Assembly: GCA_014653725.1 (NCBI GenBank)
Contig: JACWEC010000004.1
Location: 1-52,690 of the forward strand
Direction of reading: 5' to 3'
From: Pelagibacterales bacterium SAG-MED32
GTDB lineage: Bacteria > Pseudomonadota > Alphaproteobacteria > Pelagibacterales > AG-422-B15
DNA length: 52,690 nt
In this document: piece after piece, positions 1-9,600 of the stretch
Layout: each line of letters opens with the position of its first letter
Numbering within the stretch: position 1 is the stretch's first letter
Notes under the pieces: generated by a model
Seen by the model: the letters and a program-made list of their open reading frames with translations, nothing else
Told to the model about the DNA's origin: nothing
The model's database searches: none
Position numbers and translations under genes: made by a program

Positions 1-156
1 TTCTCTGAGCGCTATTACAGGCTTCTTGTCGTTTTCAGGGTCAACAGCGGGAGTAGCTCCTCTACCCAATTGAACTGCTCTTTCTTTAGCAAGAATAACC
101 AAATCATACTGATTATTAATAAGTTTTATGCAATCCTCAACGGTAATACGAGCCAT
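1..156 (-). CDS. rpoZ: RNA polymerase omega subunit, N-terminal part (cut by window edge)
   Basis: The minus strand reads from an ATG at 156 for 52 codons without a stop to the left edge. The protein begins MARITVEDC and continues through QYDLVILAKERAVQLGRG, the conserved N-terminal half of the omega subunit, which helps assemble and stabilise the beta-prime subunit of RNA polymerase. The C-terminal part lies outside the window. It is divergent from the next gene across about 60 bp. Identification rests on the omega motif and is firm despite truncation. Confidence 0.9.
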   Translation of the reverse strand, partial: MARITVEDCIKLINNQYDLVILAKERAVQLGRGATPAVDPENDKKPVIALRE

Positions 157-215
157 ATAATTATTTGAAATTGAAGTTGCTTTTTATTGTAATATATAAA
201 TAAATCAAGCTTTAT

Positions 216-428
216 ATGATTAAAAAAGAAACACGTGTAGATAGTCCATGCGTCAAAATATGTAAGTATAATGAGGCTTTTATGGACGGCAAGGTCTGTA
301 TTGGGTGCTTTAGAGAGCAGTTTGAAATCACTAATTGGCTAAGAATGTCCGATGAAGAAAAAGCCTTAGCACTAAAAGATGCTAATGAAAGAAGAGAGGA
401 ATTTAAGAAATTTGATGCTTGGTATTAG
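216..428 (+). CDS. DUF1289 family small cysteine-rich protein
   Basis: A 70-residue protein with the DUF1289 pattern: SPCVKIC near residue 10, then VCIGC about ten residues later, followed by EITNWLRMSDEEK. The four cysteines in two CxxC-like pairs suggest a small metal-binding fold, but the biochemical role of the family is not known. Length is normal for the family. Its last 14 bases overlap the start proposed for the DUF4396 gene, so the two are probably translated together. Confidence 0.85.
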   Translation: MIKKETRVDSPCVKICKYNEAFMDGKVCIGCFREQFEITNWLRMSDEEKALALKDANERREEFKKFDAWY

Positions 429-840
429 TTGGACTTGTAAAGCGACATGGAAGACTGCAAGCTATAATACTTTGTGGTGTCTTCTTGGATGCAGTATTGG
501 AGACTTTGGCACAATATTTTATTTTCAAATGATAGATCATTCCTTGTCAATTTATCTTGTGATGCTAATTGCCATATTCAACGGACTTGTGACAAGTATT
601 TTGCTAGAGACTTTTATTTTGATGAAAAGTTTTCCATTTTCTGAAGCTTTGAATATCGCTTTTAAAATGAGCTTCATTAGCATGGTAGCAATGGAGATTT
701 CAATGAATTTAACAGATCTTATTTTTGCAGGTGGTGTGTTAACCATTACTATTATTCCTTTCATGCTCTTAGCAGGATTTGTCACCCCGCTGCCCTATAA
801 TTACTATAGGCTTAAAAAATACAATGAATCATGTCACTGA
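415..840 (+). CDS. DUF4396 family membrane protein
   Basis: A 141-residue protein from the ATG at 415. The N-terminal NTLWCLLGCSIGD segment and the C-terminal MVAMEISMNLTD and TPLPYNYY segments match DUF4396, a family of small polytopic membrane proteins of unknown function. Three or four hydrophobic segments are visible (about residues 20-35, 45-65, 85-105 and 110-130). An in-frame ATG at 379 would add 12 residues but would overlap the preceding gene more and the extra residues are not family-like; 415 is preferred, without a convincing ribosome site for either. It is followed after 4 bp by the alpha/beta hydrolase gene. Confidence 0.7.
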   Translation: MLGISWTCKATWKTASYNTLWCLLGCSIGDFGTIFYFQMIDHSLSIYLVMLIAIFNGLVTSILLETFILMKSFPFSEALNIAFKMSFISMVAMEISMNLTDLIFAGGVLTITIIPFMLLAGFVTPLPYNYYRLKKYNESCH

Positions 841-844
841 GTAA

Positions 845-1705
845 ATGTTAGAAAAAGAATTTGAAGTAGAATCTAAAAAGATAGTGACATATAGGAAAGA
901 AAATCCTGGTGCAGATAAATTTTACTTTTCTCATGCAAATGGATTTAGTGGCAAAGTCTACAATAAACTATTATCAAACATTAGTGATAGTTACGAAGTA
1001 ATAACTTATGATATGCGGGGTCATGGAAAAACAACCCTAAAAGCTGATCCAAGCAAATTAAAATCTTGGTACACTTTTAAAAATGACCTAATAGAACTTA
1101 TCAAAATGGAAAATAAACCTGTTGTGCTTTCAGGTCATTCAATGGGTGGAACAGCAAGTTTGCTTGTGGCTTTGTCTAATCCTGATCTTGTTAGTAAGTT
1201 AATACTTGTTGATCCAGTAATGCTGCCTTTGAGATACATTTTAACTTATAAGTTTTTACAATTTACTGGGCTTTCTCATTTAGTAAATCCACTAGCAAAA
1301 AATGCATCTATAAGAAGAAATGGATGGTCAAGTAAAGATGATGCTTTTCAATATTTCTCAAAAAAAAATTTATTTAAACATATTGATGAACAAATTATCA
1401 GAGATTATGTTGAATATTGTACCTATACTGACCAAAACAATGAGCTCAAACTTAAATGCGAACCGAGCTGGGAGTCAGCTTGCTTCAAGTTGACATCACA
1501 TGAAGTTTGGTTTGATCTAAAAAGAATAAACATACCTTTAAAAATAATTCTCACTCCTAATAGTGTGGTCTGCAATAAGCTGAGTCAGAAGAGAATTAAG
1601 AAATATAACCCTCAAACGGAAATATGCTTTATTAAAGACACAAGTCACATGCTTCCTTTGGAGAAAACAACTGAAGTATCAAGAGAAATCAATAATTTTC
1701 TGTAA
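845..1705 (+). CDS. alpha/beta hydrolase
   Basis: A 286-residue soluble protein with the alpha/beta hydrolase layout. The nucleophile elbow GHSMGG lies at residues 97-102 (Ser99), there is an early HANG/MRGHG region (about 30-62), and a C-terminal DTSHMLP supplies the likely catalytic His268. The substrate cannot be read from sequence; esterase, lipase-like or haloperoxidase-like relatives share this pattern. It starts 4 bp after the DUF4396 gene and probably shares its transcript. Confidence 0.85.
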   Translation: MLEKEFEVESKKIVTYRKENPGADKFYFSHANGFSGKVYNKLLSNISDSYEVITYDMRGHGKTTLKADPSKLKSWYTFKNDLIELIKMENKPVVLSGHSMGGTASLLVALSNPDLVSKLILVDPVMLPLRYILTYKFLQFTGLSHLVNPLAKNASIRRNGWSSKDDAFQYFSKKNLFKHIDEQIIRDYVEYCTYTDQNNELKLKCEPSWESACFKLTSHEVWFDLKRINIPLKIILTPNSVVCNKLSQKRIKKYNPQTEICFIKDTSHMLPLEKTTEVSREINNFL

Positions 1706-1752
1706 ATTAACTATATCTATTATCTGAATGCCAAATCAGTTAAAATAATAGA

Positions 1753-2841
1753 ATGGATAATTTTTTAGACTTAGTTTCATCAGTTTGGTCACAAGGAGTG
1801 TTTGGAGTAGATTTCAATAATGTACTAATCGGTATTCTAATTCTTATACTTTTTATCTTATTCAGATCTTTATTTTCAAAGATTGTTGTTGGTAGATTGA
1901 AAGCTATTGTAAAAAAATCTTCAACTCAAATTGATGATGAAGTTTTAGAGGCCTTTGATGGTCCACTGAGATTTTTTCCAATCGTAATCGGCGTATACAT
2001 CAGCACTCAATATTTAAATTTAAACAGTACGCTTGAAATAATTGCAGCAAATCTAAATACATCACTCATAACAATTCAAATATTCTGGTTCCTTTATAAA
2101 GTAATTGATCCTTTTTCTTTTTTTATTCATAAATTTGGTGAACTGTTAACGTATGATTTAATTGATTGGGGTGTAAGGATACTTAAATTCTTTATCTTTA
2201 TTATTGGAGGTGCGGCAGTACTTGAAATATGGGGCATTAAGGTTGGACCCATATTGGCTGGTCTTGGATTATTAAGTGTTGCTGTTGCTTTAGGTGCTCA
2301 AGATTTATTTAAAAACTTAATTTCAGGTATACTGATACTTCTTGAAAAAAGATTTCAAAACGGTGATTGGATAAAAGTTGAAAATATAGTTGAAGGCACT
2401 GTAGAAAAAATTGGATTTCGCTCAACGCTAGTAAGAAGATTTGACTCCTCGCCGGTAATGGTCCCAAACTTTAATTTTGCCGAAAATGCCGTAACAAACT
2501 TTAGTAATATGAAAAGTCGCCGAATTTATTGGACCATTGGTTTAGAATATCGAACAACACATGATCAGTTAAGAAAAATAAGAGACGAGATTGAAAAATA
2601 TTTAACGGATAATGGAAATTTTGTTAAATCTACTGAACAACCATTGTTTGTTAGAATAGAAAAATTCTCTGACAGCTCTATTGATTTGTTGGTTTATTGT
2701 TTTGCTACCACTACAAATTGGGGAGAATGGTTAGAGATAAAAGAAAACTTAGCTTTCGAGATTAAAGGTATTGTTGAGAAGAATGATGCTGGCTTTGCTT
2801 TCCCATCTCAATCTATATATATAGAAAAAGGATCAACCTAA
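1753..2841 (+). CDS. MscS-family mechanosensitive ion channel
   Basis: A 362-residue inner-membrane protein. Hydrophobic segments occur at about residues 20-45, 70-100 and 140-160, followed by the MscS pore helix and beta domain (GLLSVAVALGAQDLFKN, then LEKRFQNGDWIKVE). The C-terminal third is the soluble alpha/beta vestibule. The family opens under membrane tension to release osmolytes after hypo-osmotic shock. It converges on and overlaps the gshA stop by 4 bp. Confidence 0.9.
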   Translation: MDNFLDLVSSVWSQGVFGVDFNNVLIGILILILFILFRSLFSKIVVGRLKAIVKKSSTQIDDEVLEAFDGPLRFFPIVIGVYISTQYLNLNSTLEIIAANLNTSLITIQIFWFLYKVIDPFSFFIHKFGELLTYDLIDWGVRILKFFIFIIGGAAVLEIWGIKVGPILAGLGLLSVAVALGAQDLFKNLISGILILLEKRFQNGDWIKVENIVEGTVEKIGFRSTLVRRFDSSPVMVPNFNFAENAVTNFSNMKSRRIYWTIGLEYRTTHDQLRKIRDEIEKYLTDNGNFVKSTEQPLFVRIEKFSDSSIDLLVYCFATTTNWGEWLEIKENLAFEIKGIVEKNDAGFAFPSQSIYIEKGST

Positions 2842-4172
2842 AAAGACTCCTTTTGAAAAAGCTCTTTTTGATTAAGTGTATCTTGTGCATAGTAGTTTTT
2901 AATCATTCGCATTGAATTAGACTCTTTGTTCTTAATAATATCTTTTAGAAAATCTAAATGAACTGCTTCACTATCACCATATAAATTTAATTTTGCACGT
3001 CTGTTTAAGCCCTCTGAGGAAATTTTTACTATTTGTTCTGCTAAATCCCATCCTTCTATATTATTAATAGTTGAGTTAAGTCCATGCTCTAAAACATTCT
3101 CTCTGAAATTCATTAAATCGGTATAATCGAGCTTACTGGTAATGCTCAAAGCTTCCTCAAGAGCAGTCTCATCATAAAGTATGCCTGTCCAAAAAGCTGG
3201 TAATGCACATAGTGTGTTGTATCCACCAGCATCAGCTCCTCTCATTTCAATAAATGTTTTTAATCTTACTTCAGTGAATATGGTAGAAATATGATCAGCC
3301 CAATCTTTAATTGTAATTTGATCTTTGGAAAATTCGTAATGCTTACCCTCAATTAAGTCTGCGAATGAATAATCTGTACATCTTATATAATTACCATCTC
3401 TTATAAGGGCATAAACAGGAATATCTAAAGCAAAGTCTACATACTTTTCAAAACTCATGTTTGGCTCAGTAAGAAATTTAGGTATGCCCGTCCGGTCTGA
3501 ATCTGTTCTTGTCCACACATGTCCTCTATAACTTTCAAATCCAGATGGTTGGTTATTTTTAAATGGCGAGTTAGCAAATAAGCCTGTCACTAATGGTTGA
3601 AGTACAGATGAAACATTGATTTTTTTTCCCATATCTTCTTCTGAAGTAAAATCAAAATTGGCTTGCACTGTTGCAGATTGATACATCATCTCTAAACCCA
3701 ATCCACCGAGCGACCTCATATAGGGAGTCATAATTTCTGCATATCTTTTTTTGGGAACCATTGGTATTTCCTCAAGAGTACCTATGGGTAAGAAGCCAAT
3801 TCCTAAAAATCCAATATTATATTTTTTTTCTAATTTTTTAGTTAAATCCAGATGACTGTTGATTTCACTACATGTTTCATGAACTGATTTAAGTGGAGCG
3901 CCGGACAACTCAAATTGACCTCCAGGTTCAAGAGTTATACTTGCATTATTCTTTGTGAGAGCAATTGTATTGTTACCTTCTTTAACTTCTTTCCAGCCTT
4001 CTTTCACAAAATCTTGAAAGATAGCTTGTATACTCACATCGCCATCATAGGGGATCAAAGATAAATCATTTTGCTTAAAAATAAATTTCTCATGCTCAGT
4101 ACCTATCCTAAGAGTGTTATCTTTCTTTATTCCATCACTAAAGTAATTTATTAAATCTTGTTTATTAATCAT
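2838..4172 (-). CDS. gshA: glutamate-cysteine ligase (GCS2, alphaproteobacterial/plant type)
   Basis: A 444-residue enzyme for the first step of glutathione synthesis, joining L-glutamate and L-cysteine with ATP. Visible landmarks are TLRIGTEHEKF near the N-terminus (about residue 21), LEPGGQFELSGAPL near residue 80 (glutamate and metal binding), and FIEMRGADAGG near residue 310. This is the GCS2 family of alphaproteobacteria and plants, not the enterobacterial GshA. The start overlaps the rsmE stop by 8 bp, so the two are likely one transcript. Confidence 0.93.
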   Translation of the reverse strand: MINKQDLINYFSDGIKKDNTLRIGTEHEKFIFKQNDLSLIPYDGDVSIQAIFQDFVKEGWKEVKEGNNTIALTKNNASITLEPGGQFELSGAPLKSVHETCSEINSHLDLTKKLEKKYNIGFLGIGFLPIGTLEEIPMVPKKRYAEIMTPYMRSLGGLGLEMMYQSATVQANFDFTSEEDMGKKINVSSVLQPLVTGLFANSPFKNNQPSGFESYRGHVWTRTDSDRTGIPKFLTEPNMSFEKYVDFALDIPVYALIRDGNYIRCTDYSFADLIEGKHYEFSKDQITIKDWADHISTIFTEVRLKTFIEMRGADAGGYNTLCALPAFWTGILYDETALEEALSITSKLDYTDLMNFRENVLEHGLNSTINNIEGWDLAEQIVKISSEGLNRRAKLNLYGDSEAVHLDFLKDIIKNKESNSMRMIKNYYAQDTLNQKELFQKESF

Positions 4173-4884
4173 TATATATGCTGTTCATTACTAGCGAGGA
4201 AGCAACAACTCCAGCTGTTTCAGATTTAAGAATATTACTACCAAGGGTTACTGGTACAGAATTCTTTATGCTTCCTAAATCTGTCATTTCGTTTGGAGAA
4301 AAATCGCCTTCTGGACCAATTACAATTCCTATGCTTTCATTAAGTGATAAATTTATTTTATTAATTGCGCTAGTTTTTTTTTCAAGTGAGCAGAAAATAA
4401 GTTTATCATAACTCATTGTTTTAATCATTTCACTAAAAGAGATTATATAATTAAATGAAGGCAAATTTATTCTACTAGACTGCTCGCATGCCTCAATAGA
4501 GATTAGTCTTAATCTCTCAAGATTAATTTTTTTATTATTTGTTCTCTCCATTAATACTGGCTGGAAAGAAGTTATTCCAATCTCTGTGCATTTCTGCACC
4601 ATAAACTCCATAGGAGATCTCTTTATAGGTGAAAAAAATAGAGTTATATTGTGTCTATCGATCTCATTTTCTTTACATTCCTTTAATTTCAGCTTACATA
4701 TTTTTTTTGAATTGCTCACAACTTCAGCTATACATTCAAATTTGTCATTAAAAAGTGAAATATGGTCTCCAATTTTACACCTAATAACATTGTTTACATA
4801 ATGAGATTTATCATCTTCTAAAGAAACAGTCTCTCCTGACTTTAAGGCTGAAGTTATAAAAATTCTATTTTTTATCTTAGTCAT
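4165..4884 (-). CDS. rsmE: 16S rRNA m3U1498 methyltransferase
   Basis: A 239-residue SPOUT-class methyltransferase. The C-terminal knot is recognisable from VIGPEGDFSPNEM (about residue 188) and LGSNILKSETAGV (about residue 215), which bind S-adenosylmethionine. The N-terminal part has the PUA-like domain with HYVNNVIRCKIGD. It methylates U1498 of 16S rRNA in the small subunit. It lies just upstream of gshA and is divergent from ubiA, a pairing common in alphaproteobacteria. Confidence 0.92.
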   Translation of the reverse strand: MTKIKNRIFITSALKSGETVSLEDDKSHYVNNVIRCKIGDHISLFNDKFECIAEVVSNSKKICKLKLKECKENEIDRHNITLFFSPIKRSPMEFMVQKCTEIGITSFQPVLMERTNNKKINLERLRLISIEACEQSSRINLPSFNYIISFSEMIKTMSYDKLIFCSLEKKTSAINKINLSLNESIGIVIGPEGDFSPNEMTDLGSIKNSVPVTLGSNILKSETAGVVASSLVMNSIYND

Positions 4885-4915
4885 TTATATATATTAAATT
4901 CATAATATTAGTTTT

Positions 4916-4920
4916 GAGGA
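4916..4920 (+). promoter_or_regulatory. ribosome binding site that decides the ubiA start
   Basis: GAGGA lies 8 nt upstream of the TTG at 4929, a normal Shine-Dalgarno spacing. It supports a TTG start at 4929 over the in-frame TTG at 4914, which falls inside the ribosome site. Confidence 0.55.
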
Positions 4921-4928
4921 AATACAAG

Positions 4929-5780
4929 TTGCAGAAGTATATTCATTTATTAAGACTCCATCAGCCCAATGGATTTATGTTACTAATGTTACCATGTTTT
5001 TGGGGAATAATTGCAGCTTTTAGCTCGTTTAAAGATATACATAACAATCTTCTCACCATTATCTTATTCGCCATTGGCTCGGTCGTGATGAGATCTGCCG
5101 GTTGTGTAATAAATGATATATTTGATAAAGATCTTGATAAGCATGTAAGCAGAACATCAAAAAGACCTTTGGCAAGTGGAGCCATCAGCACAATTGAAGC
5201 AATCACAATATTTTGTCTTTTGTGTCTAGTCGGACTTGCAATATTGCTTTCATTAAACAAGACGGCAATTATGATTGGATTTATTTCATTTTTTCTTTTT
5301 ATATTATACCCTCTTATGAAAAGGATTACATATTGGCCCCAGCTATTTCTTGGTCTAACTTTTAATATTGGTGTTATTATTGGATATGTATCCATTAATG
5401 GGAATATTTCATTATCTATCTTCTTCTTGTATCTTGCAGGAATTTTTTGGACTTTAGGTTACGATACAATATATGCCCATCAGGACCGGGAGGATGACTT
5501 AAGAATTGGGATAAAATCAACAGCTATTTTGTTTGGAGATAATTCAAAATTATGGATTTCTTCTTTTTATTTGTTAATGATTATCTGCCTATTAATCTTT
5601 GGCCAATTATCTGATTTTAAATATTTATATTATACTTCTCTTCTTCTTGTAGGATTTCATTTGTTATTTCAATTATTCAAACTAGATATTTATAATAGTG
5701 AAGTGTGTCTAGAAATTTTCAAAAGTAATCGGTATACTGGCGCATTAATTATGTTCTCTTTACTACTAACACTGATTTGA
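4929..5780 (+). CDS. ubiA: 4-hydroxybenzoate polyprenyltransferase
   Basis: An inner-membrane prenyltransferase that attaches the polyprenyl tail to 4-hydroxybenzoate in ubiquinone synthesis. The two Asp-rich Mg-diphosphate motifs are present: NDIFDKDLDKH near residue 62 and YDTIYAHQDREDD near residue 178. Several hydrophobic helices fill the rest. No ATG is usable before RLHQPNGF. I prefer the TTG at 4929 (283 aa) because GAGGA at 4916-4920 sits 8 nt before it; the TTG at 4914 would give 288 aa but overlaps that ribosome site. The next gene starts 3 bp later. Confidence 0.9.
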   Translation: MQKYIHLLRLHQPNGFMLLMLPCFWGIIAAFSSFKDIHNNLLTIILFAIGSVVMRSAGCVINDIFDKDLDKHVSRTSKRPLASGAISTIEAITIFCLLCLVGLAILLSLNKTAIMIGFISFFLFILYPLMKRITYWPQLFLGLTFNIGVIIGYVSINGNISLSIFFLYLAGIFWTLGYDTIYAHQDREDDLRIGIKSTAILFGDNSKLWISSFYLLMIICLLIFGQLSDFKYLYYTSLLLVGFHLLFQLFKLDIYNSEVCLEIFKSNRYTGALIMFSLLLTLI

Positions 5781-5783
5781 TAT

Positions 5784-7115
5784 ATGAATTTTGAAATTAC
5801 AGCTCAAAAAATTATTGAAAAGACTCTCAAAAGTGGAGCTACTGAGTGCGATGTTGTGCTTGCAAAGGCAAGTGGGAAATCAATCAGCTGCAGAAAACAG
5901 AATATAGAAGATCTTGAAGAGTCAAATGATAGCACCATTGGAATAAGAGCGCTGGTTGATCAGAAGCAAGCTTTTGTTTCTTCATCTGAAGTAGATGATG
6001 ATAATATAGAAACACTTGTAAACAAGTGTGTATCCATGGCAAAATTAGCACCCGTTGACGATACGGCTGTCTTGGGCGATAGTTCATTATTCGAAAGCGA
6101 AATAGGTGATTTAGAATTACATCAAAGTGAAGAGACTAACACTGAAGTTCTAATAGACTCTGTTAAGGAGTGTGAAGAAGCAGCTCTTTCAGTGCCTGGG
6201 ATAAGTAATTCAGAAGGGGCCGGAGCATCTTTTTCACAGGGCGAATTCTACTTAGCGACTAGTAATGGATTCCAGGGAGGATACAAATCATCAACCAATT
6301 CTATATCTTGTTCTGTTCTAGCTGGTGAAGGACAAAGTATGGAAAGAGATTATGATTACTCTGTATCAAGACATTTTTCAGATTTGCGATCAGCTAGAGA
6401 AATTGGAACATCAGCAGCAAACAAAACGTTAAAACGTTTAAATCCAAAAAAAATAAAATCAACAAAACTTCCGGTAATATTTGATAAAAGAATTAGTAAT
6501 GGCTTAATCGGATATCTTGCAGGAGCAATATCAGGTCCATCTATCGCAAGAGGAACAAGTTTTCTAAAGGATAGTCTTAGAAAACAAATTTTCAAAAAAG
6601 ATGTAACTATAATCGATGATCCAGGAATTCTAAAAGGGTTGGGCTCTAAACCGTTTGATGGAGAAGGAATTCAGGTCAGTAAAAAAGAGATTGTGTCCAA
6701 TGGAAAACTCAATACTTGGATTTTAAATACCTCAACAGCAAAGAAGCTTAACTTTAAAACAACAGGAAACGCATCACGGTCTGTTGGAGCACCTCCAGGT
6801 GTATCAACATCAAATTTTTTTATGACTAATGGAATACTGTCGTATGATGATATGATCAAATCTATTAAATATGGTTTTTATGCAAATGAACTAATTGGAA
6901 TGGGTGTTAACTTAGTTACAGGCGATTACAGTATGGGTGCTAGTGGCATGCTGATTGAAAATGGCGAAATTACCCATGCTGTAAGTGAAGTAACTATAGC
7001 TTCAAATCTTACAGAAATGTTTTTAAATTTATCCGCAGCTAATGATCTTGAGTTCAAGTACCGAACCAACGCTCCTACAGTTCTAATTGAGAATATGACA
7101 CTAGCAGGAAAATAA
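5784..7115 (+). CDS. pmbA: TldD/PmbA-family metalloprotease, PmbA (TldE)-like
   Basis: A 443-residue soluble protein of the modulator-of-gyrase family. The N-terminal domain has the A-TECDVVLAKASGKSIS type strand, and the C-terminal domain contains NASRSVGAPPGVST (about residue 330), TNGILSYDDMI and LIGMGVNLVTGDYSMGASG. It lacks an HExxxH zinc motif, which in this family belongs to the partner TldD, so it is the PmbA/TldE subunit. Known roles are maturation of peptides such as microcin B17 and unfolded-peptide degradation. tldD is not in the window. Confidence 0.88.
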   Translation: MNFEITAQKIIEKTLKSGATECDVVLAKASGKSISCRKQNIEDLEESNDSTIGIRALVDQKQAFVSSSEVDDDNIETLVNKCVSMAKLAPVDDTAVLGDSSLFESEIGDLELHQSEETNTEVLIDSVKECEEAALSVPGISNSEGAGASFSQGEFYLATSNGFQGGYKSSTNSISCSVLAGEGQSMERDYDYSVSRHFSDLRSAREIGTSAANKTLKRLNPKKIKSTKLPVIFDKRISNGLIGYLAGAISGPSIARGTSFLKDSLRKQIFKKDVTIIDDPGILKGLGSKPFDGEGIQVSKKEIVSNGKLNTWILNTSTAKKLNFKTTGNASRSVGAPPGVSTSNFFMTNGILSYDDMIKSIKYGFYANELIGMGVNLVTGDYSMGASGMLIENGEITHAVSEVTIASNLTEMFLNLSAANDLEFKYRTNAPTVLIENMTLAGK

Positions 7116-7180
7116 GCTTTTTAGCCATAAACCAATATTTAGATTTAAATTTTCTGTAATAGTATTATGAATACCCTCTC

Positions 7181-8911
7181 ATGACTGGATCGCAGATATT
7201 AGCAAGGTTATTCAGAGATAGTATAAGACCTTATGCATCAAGATTAGCTAGCTCATTATTCTTTATGATAATAATAGCCCTTTCAACAGGTGCGACTGCA
7301 TGGCTGCTTGACCCTGCAATAGACAAAATTTTTCTTGATAAAGATGAATCAATGTTGTTGTTAATACCAATTGCAATAATTCTTACACTGCTCATTAAAA
7401 GTGTTGCAACTTATATCCAAATTGTACTTTTAAACGGTGTATCCCAAAATATTATCGCAGACACACAAATAAAATTATTCAAAAAAATAATTAACGCTGA
7501 TCTATCTTGGCTTCATAAGATACACTCAGCAAAAATAATTTCTAATTTTCTATATGACGTTACTTTACTTCAAGATGCAGTTAGTAGTAGTCTTGCTAAT
7601 GGAGTTAAAGATTTACTGACACTCATTTGCCTTCTTGGTGTTATGTATTACCAAGACTGGCAACTAGCAACTATAGCAATCATAGCTTTCCCTTTAGTCG
7701 GAGTATTGACGAGAAGATTGGGCAAAAGAGTAAAAAAAGCCTCGACAGAAACACAAGAAGAAACGGGAGTACTTGCATCCATACTTTCTGAAAACTTAGA
7801 TGGAACAAGAATTGTTAAAGCTTATCAACAAGAAGAAAAAGAGATTGAAAAACTTAGTAATTCAGTTTGGAGAAGGGTTCAAAAAATTCTTAAAGGGGCA
7901 AATGCTCGTGGGGCCGCGTCACCATTTGCTGAGTTTCTTGCGGGATTTGGTATAGCAGGAACATTATACTATGCAGGTTTGAGGGGACTTCAAGGGGAAC
8001 TGCCATTAAACGAATTTGTATCATTTCTTGGAGCAATGATGTTGGCATTTCAACCTCTGAAAAGACTTGCTTCAATAAATACAACTCTTCAAGAAGGTTT
8101 TGCAGCTGCTATAAGAGTATTCGGTCTGTTAGATCAAGAAAGCTTAATTAACGAAAAAAAAGATGCAATAGATCTATCGTTAAATAAAACTAATATTGAT
8201 TTGCATGAGGTAACTCTCTCTTATGAAGGACAGACAAATTCAGCACTAAAGAAAATCAATCTCAATATTCCTCATGGAAAAACTACTGCTTTAGTAGGAC
8301 CAAGTGGATCAGGTAAATCATCAATTTTAAATCTTATACCAAGATTTTATGATCCCGACTCAGGTGAACTAAAAATTGACGGACAAAATATAAAAGATTT
8401 AACAATTTCTTCAGTCAGGTCAGTGATTGCTTTAGTTAGTCAAGAACCAATTCTATTTGATATGTCCATTAAAGAAAATATTCTCTACAGCCGACCTAAC
8501 TCTACTGAAGAAGAAATTATTAGTGCCGCAAAATCTGCAGCTGCTGACTCATTTATTGCACAGCTGCCAAATGGATACGATACAGTAATTGGAGAAAACG
8601 GGTACAGTCTGTCAGGCGGCCAAAAACAAAGAGTTTCAATTGCAAGAGCTTTTTTAAAAAATGCACCAATACTATTATTGGATGAGGCAACTTCAAGTTT
8701 AGATACAGAATCAGAAAGCCTTGTTCAGGAAGCAATAAAGAAACTGATGAAAGATAGGACAACTTTGGTAATAGCCCATAGGCTAAGTACTATAATAAAT
8801 GCTGATCAAATTATAGTTCTAGATGATGGAAAAATAGTTGAAAGTGGCACTCATGAAAAGTTACTATCAAACAATGGCGTCTATAAGAAATTATACGAAC
8901 GCGAATTTTAA
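7181..8911 (+). CDS. msbA: lipid A export ABC transporter, MsbA-type
   Basis: A 576-residue half-transporter with fused membrane and ATPase domains. The N-terminal 300 residues hold six predicted helices. The nucleotide-binding domain has Walker A GPSGSGKS (about 373-380), signature LSGGQ (about 477), Walker B ILLLDEATSSLD (about 501) and H-loop IAHRLST (about 533). It probably flips lipid A-core across the inner membrane; that substrate is inferred from the following acyltransferase, Kdo transferase, lpxK and lpxL-like genes. General multidrug or lipid export is the alternative. Confidence 0.88.
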   Translation: MTGSQILARLFRDSIRPYASRLASSLFFMIIIALSTGATAWLLDPAIDKIFLDKDESMLLLIPIAIILTLLIKSVATYIQIVLLNGVSQNIIADTQIKLFKKIINADLSWLHKIHSAKIISNFLYDVTLLQDAVSSSLANGVKDLLTLICLLGVMYYQDWQLATIAIIAFPLVGVLTRRLGKRVKKASTETQEETGVLASILSENLDGTRIVKAYQQEEKEIEKLSNSVWRRVQKILKGANARGAASPFAEFLAGFGIAGTLYYAGLRGLQGELPLNEFVSFLGAMMLAFQPLKRLASINTTLQEGFAAAIRVFGLLDQESLINEKKDAIDLSLNKTNIDLHEVTLSYEGQTNSALKKINLNIPHGKTTALVGPSGSGKSSILNLIPRFYDPDSGELKIDGQNIKDLTISSVRSVIALVSQEPILFDMSIKENILYSRPNSTEEEIISAAKSAAADSFIAQLPNGYDTVIGENGYSLSGGQKQRVSIARAFLKNAPILLLDEATSSLDTESESLVQEAIKKLMKDRTTLVIAHRLSTIINADQIIVLDDGKIVESGTHEKLLSNNGVYKKLYEREF

Positions 8912-8915
8912 CTTA

Positions 8916-9596
8916 ATGATAAAATATCTTGCAAGTAAAGTGGTTGCACAAAATATAATATCTTATTTAGGATCTCTTTATATTTTATTTGTGCATAAGT
9001 CCTCAAAAATTAAATTTAAAGATCGAAAAAATATTAACGGTCTATTTAAAAAAGATGAATCTTTTATTTACTCTTTTTGGCACGACCAGCTTTTAATGTG
9101 TCCTCTTACATGGCAAAATAGAAAACCTATAAGAGTACTTATATCAAAGCATCGTGACGGAGACATAATATCTAAAGTCATTTCGCATTTAGGTTTTAGT
9201 GCAATTCGAGGATCAACTCATAAATCTAATAAAATAAAAAATAAAGGTGGGCTTTTATCAGCTAGAAAAATGATAAAATCACTGCAAGGAAATGTCTGTA
9301 TTGGTATTTCTCCCGACGGGCCTAAGGGACCAAGACATAAAGTAAGTGACGGTATCATTAGCATTGCAAAGCTTAGCAATGCAGTGATTGTACCTGTAGG
9401 AATTGGATTTAAAAATAAATGGAAATTAAATACGTGGGATCAATTCATTATTCCAAAGCCGTTTAATGAAATAACTGTAATTTGGGGTACGCCAATTAAA
9501 GTAGGCAAAAAAAATACTAACGTTAAGTCAACTAAAGAAACGCTTGAGAATCTCATGAATGATCTCACAAAAAGAGCTAATAAAGGATATAATTAA
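8916..9596 (+). CDS. DUF374 lysophospholipid acyltransferase-like protein
   Basis: A 226-residue protein from the ATG at 8916, 4 bp after the msbA stop; an upstream in-frame ATG would overlap msbA by 74 bp and add non-conserved residues. The DUF374 landmarks are SFWHDQ (about residue 50), SKHRDGDIISK, IRGSTHK and SPDGPKGPR, the acyltransferase His/Asp and PDGP motifs. The family is found beside Kdo transferase and lpxK genes in alphaproteobacteria and probably acylates a lipid A or lysophospholipid substrate; the exact substrate is unproven. Confidence 0.85.
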   Translation: MIKYLASKVVAQNIISYLGSLYILFVHKSSKIKFKDRKNINGLFKKDESFIYSFWHDQLLMCPLTWQNRKPIRVLISKHRDGDIISKVISHLGFSAIRGSTHKSNKIKNKGGLLSARKMIKSLQGNVCIGISPDGPKGPRHKVSDGIISIAKLSNAVIVPVGIGFKNKWKLNTWDQFIIPKPFNEITVIWGTPIKVGKKNTNVKSTKETLENLMNDLTKRANKGYN

Positions 9597-9600
9597 AAAA

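Noticed and set aside
379-414. Longer start for the DUF4396 protein at 379
   Set aside because: It would overlap the DUF1289 gene by 50 bp and the added residues are the other-frame reading of that gene.
4961-5395. 144-codon minus-strand frame inside ubiA
   Set aside because: It lies opposite the conserved ubiA core and reads as reverse-frame shadow sequence.
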